A DNA stretch of 64,000 nt from positions 115,840 through 179,839 of the forward strand of contig JADJFE010000004.1 of the NCBI GenBank assembly GCA_016708725.1, written 5' to 3'. Under the pieces are notes generated by a model that was given only the letters and a program-made list of their open reading frames with translations, was not told where the DNA came from and searched no databases. Positions 17,821 through 25,101 of this stretch are shown here, piece after piece (position 1 is the stretch's first letter; each line of letters starts with the position of its first letter). This DNA is from Candidatus Aalborgicola bjergmarkensis. Lineage in GTDB: Bacteria > Pseudomonadota > Gammaproteobacteria > Burkholderiales > Burkholderiaceae_C. The translations under genes and the position numbers were made by a program.

Positions 17821-17866
17821 ATAGCTGTTCCCGCACGTTATTCGGGGGCTACAGCCCGATTTGGCC
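17821..17866 (+). repeat. REP-like palindromic element, copy 2
   Basis: Starts ATAGCTGTTCCCGCACG and continues with GGGGGCTACAGCCCGATTTGG. Its internal GGGCTACAGCCC is a short palindrome. It sits between the small membrane protein and the L,D-transpeptidase-like gene. Confidence 0.55.
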
Positions 17867-17956
17867 TATGGGTGTGCTACCCCACAGACCAGCCATCGTG
17901 GCAATGCAAGACTGCGCACTTGGTCAAGTATTTGAAAATTTGAAAGCGAGTTCATC

Positions 17957-18865
17957 ATGCACAACCTGGGGCACGAAAAACCTCCATTGCCGGGGGTGCT
18001 GCGCAAACTGGCCGGAGTGCTGTGCACCTTGCTCGTGTTCCAGTTGCCCGCACTAAGCCAGAGCGCAGCGGAAGTCGATCTGGCGGCAGACCCATGGCGC
18101 AAGCAGTTCGCTGTCGAGGTTGACCGCCAGCTGGAAGTGCCCGTGGAGGACCAACAGCGCTACCTGGCTCTGCTGGAACTGGCGCTGATGCAGGCCAATC
18201 TTACCCAACCCACGCCGCAGACCGTGGAAACCGTGGAAACCGTGGAAACCGCGCAGGTCGTGCAGGCTGTGGTGTTGGTGGATCGCAATCCCAATATTCA
18301 GGCGGCGTTCGTCGTGCTCGGAACTCCAGGGGGGTACTGGAGTTGGCTGGGTGCCTCGGCCATCTCTACTGGAAAGACTGGCAGCTATGAGCATTTTCTG
18401 ACCCCGACCGGCGTGTTCCCCCATACCCTGGACAACCCGGACTTTCGCTCGGAAGGCACACGCAACAAGTTTCGTATCCGGGGCTATGGTGTACGCGGCC
18501 TGCGTGTGTTTGATTTTGGTTGGCAAATGGCCGAACGCGGCTGGGGCGTGGGCGGCACCAGCCAGATGCGCCTGCAAATGCATGCGACCGACCCGGATCG
18601 GCTGGAATCCAGGCTCGGCAGCGTGCAGTCCGAGGGCTGTATTCGCATTTCCGCCAAGCTCAACAGTTTTCTCGATTCGCACGGAATTCTGGATGCCTCG
18701 TACCAGAAAGCCATCGCCGACGGGCAGGATCTCTGGGTCATCAAGCCCAACCAGCAGACGATTGCGACGCCGGGTCGCTACCTGGTGATCGTGGACTCCC
18801 AGAGTACCGAGCGCCCCGCCTGGGCCGACGCACCGGCGGCCAAGGTGTTGATCACCAAACGCTGA
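17957..18865 (+). CDS. L,D-transpeptidase (YkuD)-like protein
   Basis: 302 residues. Uncleaved or atypical signal region near residues 10-36 (GVLCTLLVFQLPALSQS). The catalytic-type domain (about 110-260) includes TPTGVFPHTLDN, a candidate His in LQMHATDPD and the Cys motif SEGCIRIS. Glu replaces the His of the canonical SHGC motif. A short 9-bp tandem repeat at about 18223-18250 encodes ETVETVETVE in the linker before the domain. The family forms L,D cross-links in peptidoglycan in the periplasm. It is the second YkuD-like gene in the window with a modified motif; activity is therefore uncertain. Confidence 0.75.
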   Translation: MHNLGHEKPPLPGVLRKLAGVLCTLLVFQLPALSQSAAEVDLAADPWRKQFAVEVDRQLEVPVEDQQRYLALLELALMQANLTQPTPQTVETVETVETAQVVQAVVLVDRNPNIQAAFVVLGTPGGYWSWLGASAISTGKTGSYEHFLTPTGVFPHTLDNPDFRSEGTRNKFRIRGYGVRGLRVFDFGWQMAERGWGVGGTSQMRLQMHATDPDRLESRLGSVQSEGCIRISAKLNSFLDSHGILDASYQKAIADGQDLWVIKPNQQTIATPGRYLVIVDSQSTERPAWADAPAAKVLITKR

Positions 18866-18935
18866 AATTTGAACCCTTTGGGTGGCGCCACTTGCAGCGT
18901 AGCAGCCCACATACCGGTAAGGTAGCTCATGTAGC

Positions 18936-19784
18936 TCACTCTCCTGCATGATCCCAATACGCGGGGCGGCCATAGTGGCGGAACAGGTCCGCTTCGATCT
19001 GGCGATTGAGTGTGGCCGAGGAATCGAAACGCGGGCTATCCTTGATGTTCTGGCACGTCAGGTCTACGCGCACCGTGGAATCCTGCCAGTTGATCTCGGT
19101 GAGCCAGTCCGGTGCGATCAGCACCTGATCCGGCGCGATCAGCGCATGATTTCCCCACCAACTGCCGGTTTTCACCACCAGATAGCGAATGGCCCAACTT
19201 TCCTCATCGACCAGCATGCTCTGGACGTGTCCCATGTCACCATCGTTGGCATGGATCCTGTGTCCAATCACAGATTCGCAGCTACGCAAATGTGGATCGC
19301 CAGCCGTAAGGGTGGCTGGTGGCGCTGGTGGCCTATGGTTGTTATTCTTGCTGTGGTTTTTTCTTTCCTTTGTTTTGGCGGCTTCATTGCGCATAGAGCC
19401 GCTGTAGCCTGGTGACATCAGCATGGGTACATCCAGGCCGTCACCCCAAATGCCCTCTCCACCCCAGTAATAGGGGTAGCCGTAATAGTCGGAATGGTTG
19501 ATCTCATGCTGGCGCGAAACTGGCTGTTGGGTATCAATGTCCGGGCTGTTTTTCACCTGTTCTCGTGTGATGCGAACGGGCAGGCGCTTGTGCGTCCAGT
19601 CTGCCTCCATCAAGGCAAACGGCGACAACAAGACCTTGCGGCTAAGCAGCCAGGAGCCGGTCTCGATCACCAGATAGCGGATGATCCAGCCCCGGTCGTC
19701 GAAGAAGAAGTCACTGACGTGGCCTACCTCTCCGTCCGTGGCGCCGATGGTGTAATTTTTCAGATCCAGCATGCTGCGTAACAT
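18936..19784 (-). CDS. PRC-barrel protein A (two PRC-barrel domains)
   Basis: 282 residues, start at 19784 with AAGGAATCGTT directly upstream. Two PRC-barrel domains: residues about 5-80 (YTIGATDGEVGHVSDFFFDD, IRYLVIETGSWLL) and about 165-240 (IHANDGDMGHVQSMLVDEES, IRYLVVKTGSWW), each followed by a short conserved stretch ending in ITREQVKNSPDID or DLTCQNIKDSPRFD. Such proteins are small cytoplasmic or membrane-associated adaptors, often in stress clusters. A paralog of the same layout is at 21739-22569. The frame is open upstream to an ATG at 19877 through the 8-bp repeat tract, but the internal start has the ribosome-binding site. Confidence 0.85.
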   Translation of the reverse strand: MLRSMLDLKNYTIGATDGEVGHVSDFFFDDRGWIIRYLVIETGSWLLSRKVLLSPFALMEADWTHKRLPVRITREQVKNSPDIDTQQPVSRQHEINHSDYYGYPYYWGGEGIWGDGLDVPMLMSPGYSGSMRNEAAKTKERKNHSKNNNHRPPAPPATLTAGDPHLRSCESVIGHRIHANDGDMGHVQSMLVDEESWAIRYLVVKTGSWWGNHALIAPDQVLIAPDWLTEINWQDSTVRVDLTCQNIKDSPRFDSSATLNRQIEADLFRHYGRPAYWDHAGE

Positions 19785-19803
19785 AACGATTCCTTGCGAT
19801 AGT

Positions 19804-19858
19804 GATTGGGTGATTGGGTGATTGGGTGATTGGGTGATTGGGTGATTGGGTGATTGGT
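19804..19858 (-). repeat. Seven-copy 8-bp tandem repeat in the leader of PRC-barrel gene A
   Basis: Seven copies of GATTGGGT (ACCCAATC on the coding strand), the last imperfect, lie between the ribosome-binding site of the PRC-barrel gene and its presumed promoter. The paralogous leader at about 22587-22595 has just one unit in the same sequence context (GATAGTGATTGG before ATGCAAATGTGCGCGC). The tract therefore expanded after, or was lost since, the duplication. Confidence 0.9.
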
Positions 19859-19866
19859 AATGCAAA

Positions 19867-19906
19867 TGTGCGCGCAATCTCCGGCGCGCAATGTGCTTTG
19901 GCGCAC
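19867..19906 (-). promoter_or_regulatory. GTGCGC-rich conserved leader/upstream block of PRC-barrel gene A
   Basis: On the minus strand the block reads GTGCGCCAAAGCACATTGCG and then further GCGCGCACATTTGCAT. It is conserved, with few changes, upstream of the second PRC-barrel gene (22604-22643), which supports a regulatory role. It resembles the GTGYGCCA half of the shared upstream element. Confidence 0.4.
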
Positions 19907-19907
19907 G

Positions 19908-21140
19908 CTAGGCAGCATGTTGTTGATGCCGATTTGCGTACACCCAGGTATATTCAGCGCCGAACAAAAAGATCTGGGCCGAGTAGTAGACCCATGCAAA
20001 CAGCACGACGAACGAGCCCGCTGCGCCGAATCCCGATGCCAGGCTGCTTGTGTACAGATACAAACCGATCAACAGTTTTCCGATGGAAAACAGCAGGGCA
20101 GTCACGGCAGCACCGGTCCAGACATCGCGCCAGGGGATGCTTGCACGCGGCATGAGTTTGAAAACCATGGCAAAAAGCAGTGTGAAGATGCCCAGCGAGG
20201 CGACAAAATTGAGAGTCTCAAGCAACAGTCCCGAGACTTCAAGCCACCCGCTTACCCACTTGCCAAGGACCGGGAGCGCTGCGCTCACAGTCAGCGATAC
20301 GCAAAGTATCAGGCCCAGACCGATCAAGAGCACGAACGACAACAGGCGCGTATGCAACAGCTGCCAAGCACCTGACCCCTCCGGTGGCATCGGTACGCGC
20401 CAGATCCGGTCCAATGCGTTTTGCAACTCTGCAAATACCGCCGTCGCACCCAGCAGCAATAGGACAATACCAAGCACCGTTGCGACGACTCCCTGGGTTG
20501 GTTCTCGCCCGACCTTAAGAAGTTCTTCCACCGCCAGCGCGCCCTGGATACCGATCAGCCCGCGCAACTGCCCGACGATCTCACCTTGCGCCGCCTGCTC
20601 ACCATACAACATTCCTGCGACCGCGATAACGATGATCAGCAGCGGGGCGAGAGAAAACAGGGTGTAGTAGGACAGGGCCGCACCCATGCTCGGAGCGTTG
20701 TCCGCCATCCACGCTTTGAACGCCATTTTGATTATTGGCCACTGTTGGCTTGACCGGGTAACCTGGGGTGCATCCGGGGGCTGCTTTTGTGTGACGATCT
20801 TCTGACTGTCGGGCGGGAGTGCGCATTGCTTTTGTAAAGGAACTGCCATGATGGCCCCGGACAGCGCCGATAGCATCTGCGCTGCTTCCAGCACCATCGC
20901 AAAACTGCTGCGCGCATGGGGGGGCGATGGCCGCGTTTGCGGTTTGCTGCATTGCCTGACGACAAAGTACCCGGCGACTACTGCAGCGACGCCCAGGCTG
21001 GCGATCACGTAGGGTCTTGTAACCGACTGCTGCGCCCTCAGCGCCCGCAATTCAAGCGCGTGAACTTGTGCGACTACGTCTGAGGCGCAGGCGGCAACAC
21101 GCGACTCGGCACGTTCCAGTTCACTGGTGGCTTTGGTCAT
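19908..21140 (-). CDS. YihY/BrkB-family membrane protein with an extra N-terminal membrane domain
   Basis: 410 residues from the ATG at 21140. Residues 1-65 have a helical charged start (ATSELERAESRV) and one membrane segment (YVIASLGVAAVVAGYFVV), resembling the small YqjK-type proteins that follow yqjE. A loop of about 80 residues follows, and then a full BrkB/YihY domain (about 140-400) with six membrane helices (NAPSMGAALSYYTLFSLAPL, RIWRVP, ending WVYYSAQIFLFGAEYTWVYA). The BrkB family was once called ribonuclease BN; its true role is unclear. The start overlaps the upstream YqjE-like gene by 20 bp. The N-terminal addition looks like a gene fusion. Confidence 0.82.
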   Translation of the reverse strand: MTKATSELERAESRVAACASDVVAQVHALELRALRAQQSVTRPYVIASLGVAAVVAGYFVVRQCSKPQTRPSPPHARSSFAMVLEAAQMLSALSGAIMAVPLQKQCALPPDSQKIVTQKQPPDAPQVTRSSQQWPIIKMAFKAWMADNAPSMGAALSYYTLFSLAPLLIIVIAVAGMLYGEQAAQGEIVGQLRGLIGIQGALAVEELLKVGREPTQGVVATVLGIVLLLLGATAVFAELQNALDRIWRVPMPPEGSGAWQLLHTRLLSFVLLIGLGLILCVSLTVSAALPVLGKWVSGWLEVSGLLLETLNFVASLGIFTLLFAMVFKLMPRASIPWRDVWTGAAVTALLFSIGKLLIGLYLYTSSLASGFGAAGSFVVLFAWVYYSAQIFLFGAEYTWVYANRHQQHAA

Positions 21141-21630
21141 AGTTAGGGTTGGGGTTGGATGCAGGCTTGAATCCGAGTTGGCGTCGCGTTGCCAGGAAGC
21201 TGAGATCCTGGCTGTGTTTAATAGCCAGGAGTACGAGGCCACCGGCTGCCGCGAAATTCAGCAGTGCGGCAATTGCCAACGACCAACCCAGGCTAAGGAA
21301 GTCGCCTGCCACCAAAACCACGACAAGGCAGCCGACCAGCGTCAGCCAACCGGCAATCAACAAAGTGATTGCACCGACAGCAAAGCCAAGTATCAATGCA
21401 AGTCCGAGGCCGGCCTTTTTGCCTTCCAGTACGGCCAGTTCCAGCATACTGCCAAGCCAGTCGCGTACGGAATCGATCAGTGCGTGTAATGCCGCTGCAA
21501 CCGATGGCGGTGAAGCATGGTTGTGCTCCGATGATTTGTGCATAGCCACCACGCCAGACGCTTGGTCAGACGCTTGGTCAAGTATGCCGACTTCCAAATG
21601 TGTCAGTGGCTGCGGCAAGACAGATGCCAT
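21121..21630 (-). CDS. Phage-holin-like/YqjE family membrane protein
   Basis: 169 residues with a GGAGACG ribosome-binding site before the ATG at 21630. After a polar N-terminus of about 60 residues there is an amphipathic segment (DWLGSMLELAVLEGKKAG) and two long membrane helices (LALILGFAVGAITLLIAGWL and SLAIAALLNFAAAGGLVLLA), the pattern of YqjE/DUF1469 proteins. These are inner-membrane proteins often found with YqjD- and YqjK-like partners in stress-induced operons. The 3' end overlaps the next gene by 20 bp. Confidence 0.8.
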   Translation of the reverse strand: MASVLPQPLTHLEVGILDQASDQASGVVAMHKSSEHNHASPPSVAAALHALIDSVRDWLGSMLELAVLEGKKAGLGLALILGFAVGAITLLIAGWLTLVGCLVVVLVAGDFLSLGWSLAIAALLNFAAAGGLVLLAIKHSQDLSFLATRRQLGFKPASNPNPNYDQSHQ

Positions 21631-21738
21631 GGTGCGTCTCCGAATAGTTGCTTTTGAGAAATTTTCCTTCCAGGGCGTGCGTCGAATCTGTACGCTGCCT
21701 CACATACCGATGAACACGCCAAGACTGTGCAATGCGGG

Positions 21739-22569
21739 TTATTGCGGGACGGGTACTTGCTGCTGGCGTTCACGGTCCCAATACACGGGACGGCCGTAGT
21801 GTCGGAACAGATCCGCTTCGACTTGGCGATTGAGCGTGGCCGAGGAATCAAAACGCGGGCTATCCTTGATGTTCTGGCACGTCAGACCCACGCTCACCGT
21901 GGAATCCTCCCAGCTGATTTTGGTGAGCCAGTCCGGTGCAATCAGCACCTGGTGCCCCAGCCACCAATTGCCGGTTTCCACCACCAGATAGCGGATGGCC
22001 CAGCTTTCCTCATCGACCAGCATGCTTTGGACATGCCCTATTTCACCATCGCTGGCATGGATCTGGTATCCGATCACAGCTTCGCAGCTGCGCAAGTGCG
22101 GATCGCCAGCATCAGGGGCGAACGCTGAAGTGTGGATGGGAATTTCCCTCTCCTTTTCTGTTGCGTCGTCATTGCTCCTGGAGCCGTTGGAGTCCCGCGA
22201 CCGCAGCATCGGCACATCCAGGCCGTCGCCCCAGATGCCCGCTCCACCCCAGTAATAGGGGTAGCCGTAATAGTCGGAATGTTGGGTCTCATGCTGGCGC
22301 GAAACCGGCTGCTGGGTATCAATGTCCGGGCTGTTTTTCACCTGTTCGCACGTGATGCTAACGGGCAGGCGTTTGTGCATCCAGTCTGCGTCCATCAAGG
22401 AAAACGGCGATAACAAGACCCTGCGGCTAAGCAGCCAGGAGCCAGTCTCAACCACCAGATAACGGATGGTCCAGGCCTGGTCGTCGAAGAAGAAGTCTCT
22501 GACGTGGCCCACCTCTGCGTCCGTGGCACCGATGGTGTATTTTTTCAGATCTAGCATGCTGCGTAACAT
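21739..22569 (-). CDS. PRC-barrel protein B (two PRC-barrel domains)
   Basis: 276 residues from the ATG at 22569, with AAGGAATCGCC upstream. Same architecture as the protein at 18936-19784: YTIGATDAEVGHVRDFFFDD near the start and IHASDGEIGHVQSMLVDEES in the second half, ending with the same HYGRPVYWD motif. DNA identity with the paralog is high at both ends and lower in the middle linker (about codons 130-160). The leader is conserved too, but has only one copy of the 8-bp unit. Probably the product of a roughly 0.95-kb direct duplication with two genes between the copies. Confidence 0.85.
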   Translation of the reverse strand: MLRSMLDLKKYTIGATDAEVGHVRDFFFDDQAWTIRYLVVETGSWLLSRRVLLSPFSLMDADWMHKRLPVSITCEQVKNSPDIDTQQPVSRQHETQHSDYYGYPYYWGGAGIWGDGLDVPMLRSRDSNGSRSNDDATEKEREIPIHTSAFAPDAGDPHLRSCEAVIGYQIHASDGEIGHVQSMLVDEESWAIRYLVVETGNWWLGHQVLIAPDWLTKISWEDSTVSVGLTCQNIKDSPRFDSSATLNRQVEADLFRHYGRPVYWDRERQQQVPVPQ

Positions 22570-22676
22570 GGCGATTCCTTGCGATAGTGATTGGAAATGC
22601 AAATGTGCGCGCAATCTCCAGCATGCACCGTGCTTTGGCGCACGCTAGCCGCATTGGAGGACGATTTTGGCCCAAG

Positions 22677-22697
22677 GTGCGCAAACACACACAGCTG
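22677..22697 (+). promoter_or_regulatory. Candidate shared upstream element before csbD-like gene
   Basis: GTGCGCAAACACACACAGCTG, about 115 bp before the CsbD-family start. It matches the first half of the shared element well and the second half poorly. Confidence 0.3.
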
Positions 22698-22792
22698 TGC
22701 CGGGCTTGTCTCTACGATGGAGGGGTGGACCAAATCCGGCTCACATGCTCAACACATGCTCAGAAATGGGCACAACAAAGGAATAACCAATC

Positions 22793-22999
22793 ATGAACAA
22801 GAATCAAGTGCAGGGAATTGCCAAAGACATCATCGGCACGGTCCAGGAACAGGCTGGAAAACTTGTCGGGAGCACATCCCAACAGGCCAAGGGCATTCAT
22901 AAACAGGTAAGTGGCAAGGCCGAAGAAAAGCTTGGCGATGCCAAGGCCGCCGTGAAAGACGCAGTGAATGCGGTCAAGGATGCAGCGCACGTCAAGTAG
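22793..22999 (+). CDS. CsbD-family stress protein
   Basis: 68 residues with AAGGAATAACC before the ATG. The start NKNQVQGIAKDIIGTVQEQA and the later KQVSGKAEEKLGDAKAAVKD are the hallmark of CsbD-like proteins: small, highly charged, Lys/Ala-rich and probably poorly folded in isolation. They are strongly induced by general stress in many bacteria, and their molecular action is unknown. The gene lies divergent from the PRC-barrel/YqjE group, so the intergenic region 22570-22792 probably holds promoters for both. Confidence 0.9.
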   Translation: MNKNQVQGIAKDIIGTVQEQAGKLVGSTSQQAKGIHKQVSGKAEEKLGDAKAAVKDAVNAVKDAAHVK

Positions 23000-23092
23000 C
23001 GCCAGATCGCACAGGTAGCTGGTGCGCTTTATGCACCGGCTTTTTGTGCGTGACCCACGACGCTTTGATGAAATACAAAACACCTTGCTGCC

Positions 23093-23665
23093 ATGAAGAA
23101 CTACAGTTTGCGGTGTTTGCTGTTACTGGCGGTGTCATCGTCATTGTTGGGTTGCAACTCCCTGTTGCCAAGCGCACGCACGCAGGCGACGCCGTTCCAA
23201 AGTTTTGAAGAGGCAAAGATCGCCATCAAATCCCTGGTTCCCATGCAAACTTCGCGTGACAGCTTGCAAAAAAATGGGGTCGATCCTGCGTCCTATCCCA
23301 ATACCAAGCTGCTCAGCCATGCCGATGTGGTGCGGTTGCTCATCCCGAGTACCATTCTGCGGCGTGAAGATCTGGACAAAGGCATCCTGGCGTGCCTGGA
23401 AGCCAGTGACGAATGCTACGGCTTATCTATCGAACTATCCCAGATCGACAGGAAGCGAGACGGCAATTTTCTCGCAGATTTCAGCAACTTCGAGCGCCGG
23501 ACCGAGACCCAGGGCTGGCGTTTCAATGCACTCGTCCTGCTCGTTCACGAAGTAGTGGTGTACCGTTCGTGGGGTGGTCAGCCCTGGGTCAACGAAATAG
23601 AGGTCACCACCAACCCTTTAGGGCCTTTTCAGAATATGGGCCCCGGACTCCTGTCCATTCCGTAG
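23093..23665 (+). CDS. Lipoprotein of unknown function
   Basis: 190 residues. Signal peptide with lipobox SSSLLGC near residue 21, so probably an envelope lipoprotein. The mature part has a recognisable FEEAKIAIKSLVPMQTSRD segment and a second region with SHADVVRLLIPSTILRREDL, plus two Cys (ACLEASDEC). I associate this pattern with conserved betaproteobacterial lipoproteins but cannot name a family. No clear ribosome-binding site is seen; the start was chosen for the signal peptide. Confidence 0.7.
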   Translation: MKNYSLRCLLLLAVSSSLLGCNSLLPSARTQATPFQSFEEAKIAIKSLVPMQTSRDSLQKNGVDPASYPNTKLLSHADVVRLLIPSTILRREDLDKGILACLEASDECYGLSIELSQIDRKRDGNFLADFSNFERRTETQGWRFNALVLLVHEVVVYRSWGGQPWVNEIEVTTNPLGPFQNMGPGLLSIP

Positions 23666-23685
23666 TTGAATTTAGCTATTAAATT

Positions 23686-23729
23686 AGTAGCTGTCTGTGC
23701 TTATTCTACGGGCGCTATGCCCGCAAATG
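23686..23729 (+). repeat. REP-like palindromic element, copy 3
   Basis: Reads TAGCTGTCTGTGCTTATTC and then TACGGGCGCTATGCCCGCAA, with the GGGC...GCCC stem clear. It is immediately downstream of the lipoprotein gene. Confidence 0.6.
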
Positions 23730-23767
23730 AATTCCTTCCCGCAACGCAAAGACACTAACTCGCAGAT

Positions 23768-23787
23768 GTGTGTGTTGCCGTACCGAC
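23768..23787 (+). promoter_or_regulatory. Shared upstream element before DUF4214 gene (GTGTGTGTTGCCGTACCGAC)
   Basis: Almost identical to the element at 34114-34133 upstream of the CbpA gene (GTGTGCGTTGCCGTACCGAC), one difference in 20. Downstream flanks also resemble each other (...AACRGYGAYAGTMAWGCTCCAA). It lies 78 bp before the start codon. Confidence 0.5.
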
Positions 23788-23845
23788 GTTTGATGTGCCA
23801 ACAGCGATAGTCAAGCTCCAACTTATTAATTAACAGGACACACAC

Positions 23846-24631
23846 ATGAATACCGATACCAGATTGCAACAGGTTGTCAGCGCGCCAACTACTACCTTAG
23901 ATGCCGATGATGACCAGTTTCCCGATGCGCTGGAAGCGGCCAACGGACTGACCGTGGGCATCAGGGACAACAATGTATTTCTCAGTGACAAGCTCTTTGT
24001 AATGCAGCTCTACCGTGATATTCTGCACCGTGAGGGTGATAGCGGCGGGGTGCAGTTCTATCAGAACCAGATCGACTCCGGCCTTATGACCCGAAGCCAG
24101 TTAGTTTTGAATTTACTGGCATCACCAGAGTCTCAGGCCGGCGTGGGTGCTTTGGCCAGACTGTACATCGGTGGTTTGCACCGTTTGCCCGATCCCAATG
24201 GCATGGAATTCTGGATTACGAAGATGAACGATGGCACCAGTCTGTCCCAGATTGCTGCATCCTTTGCTGCCAGCAATGAGTTCAATGCTAAATACGGCAG
24301 TTTGACTAACAAGGCGTTTGTGGATCAGCTCTACATTGACGTGCAGGGGCGTGTTGCCGACACGGGTGGAGAGACCCGCTGGGTCGATGCGCTAAACCAT
24401 GGTACTAGCCGTGGTGAGGTGTTGTTAGGCTTTAGCGAATCCACCGAGTTCAAGGCTGCCAGCGACGCAAATCTGAACATCGCGGTGGCTTACCTGGGGC
24501 TGCTTGGACGCTCGGCCCATCAGTTTGGCTATGATTTCTGGACCGACCAGCAAGACTCTGGCGTTCCAGATATAACCATCATCGGTGAATTTATCGCCAG
24601 CCATGAGTATCACGACCGGTTCATGCCTTGA
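23846..24631 (+). CDS. DUF4214 domain protein
   Basis: 261 residues, AGGA ribosome-binding site, no signal peptide. Three DUF4214-type repeats are visible: FVMQLYRDILHREGDSGGVQFY (about 50), LARLYIGGLHRLPDPNGMEFW (about 105) and FVDQLYIDVQGRVADTGGETRW (about 160), with a final partial unit. DUF4214 domains usually occur in proteins secreted by type I systems or in S-layer-associated proteins. The absence of an N-terminal signal and the neighbouring large repeat protein fit type I export, but no ABC exporter is present in the window. Confidence 0.85.
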   Translation: MNTDTRLQQVVSAPTTTLDADDDQFPDALEAANGLTVGIRDNNVFLSDKLFVMQLYRDILHREGDSGGVQFYQNQIDSGLMTRSQLVLNLLASPESQAGVGALARLYIGGLHRLPDPNGMEFWITKMNDGTSLSQIAASFAASNEFNAKYGSLTNKAFVDQLYIDVQGRVADTGGETRWVDALNHGTSRGEVLLGFSESTEFKAASDANLNIAVAYLGLLGRSAHQFGYDFWTDQQDSGVPDITIIGEFIASHEYHDRFMP

Positions 24632-25101
24632 TCGCGCTCAGTGGACCGCAGCGCGGGGTGCACGCTTTTTCTTGCCAGGCACACCGCGCGCTCTGAAGAA
24701 TTTTAGAATAATTCGGCTGTAGCCATTATAAAAAGTGCGCATACAGCTACTGAAAGTATAGCTGTGGCATTGGACGGGCAAGCAATCGGCCCACGGATTC
24801 AGGGTTAATTTAACGCCTATGTATCCATGGTCTGGCATTGGCTCGGTTCAATTGCTTATGTAACATTAGGTACTGTTGATTTTTAATATCTAGTAAGCTA
24901 TTGATTTATAAAATGTTTCAAACGATGAATGGGTATATAACTTATTCACAATCATTCGATTAGCTGCGTAATTAAACTGCGCCAGTGCCTTTTTGATTCA
25001 GTTCGCTAAATATGCCAACGGTAATCAGTTGTTTTTGAAGAAGTTATCACCGGGAACAATGCTACTGTTTTTATTCATTCCATTTCCAGGATTACAAAAT
25101 C
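24632..25101 (+). other. 470-bp gap without a gene, with a REP-like element
   Basis: A REP-like element lies on the minus strand at 24712-24752 (TAGCTGTATGCGCAC... on that strand). The rest, from about 24830, is AT-rich leader ahead of the surface protein gene; no ORF of credible composition is seen. The AT-rich stretch 24870-25000 is a likely promoter region. Confidence 0.6.

Noticed and set aside
19804..19858. CRISPR or replication iterons
   Set aside because: Seven directly adjacent 8-bp units in a gene leader, with no rep gene or AT-rich origin region next to it.
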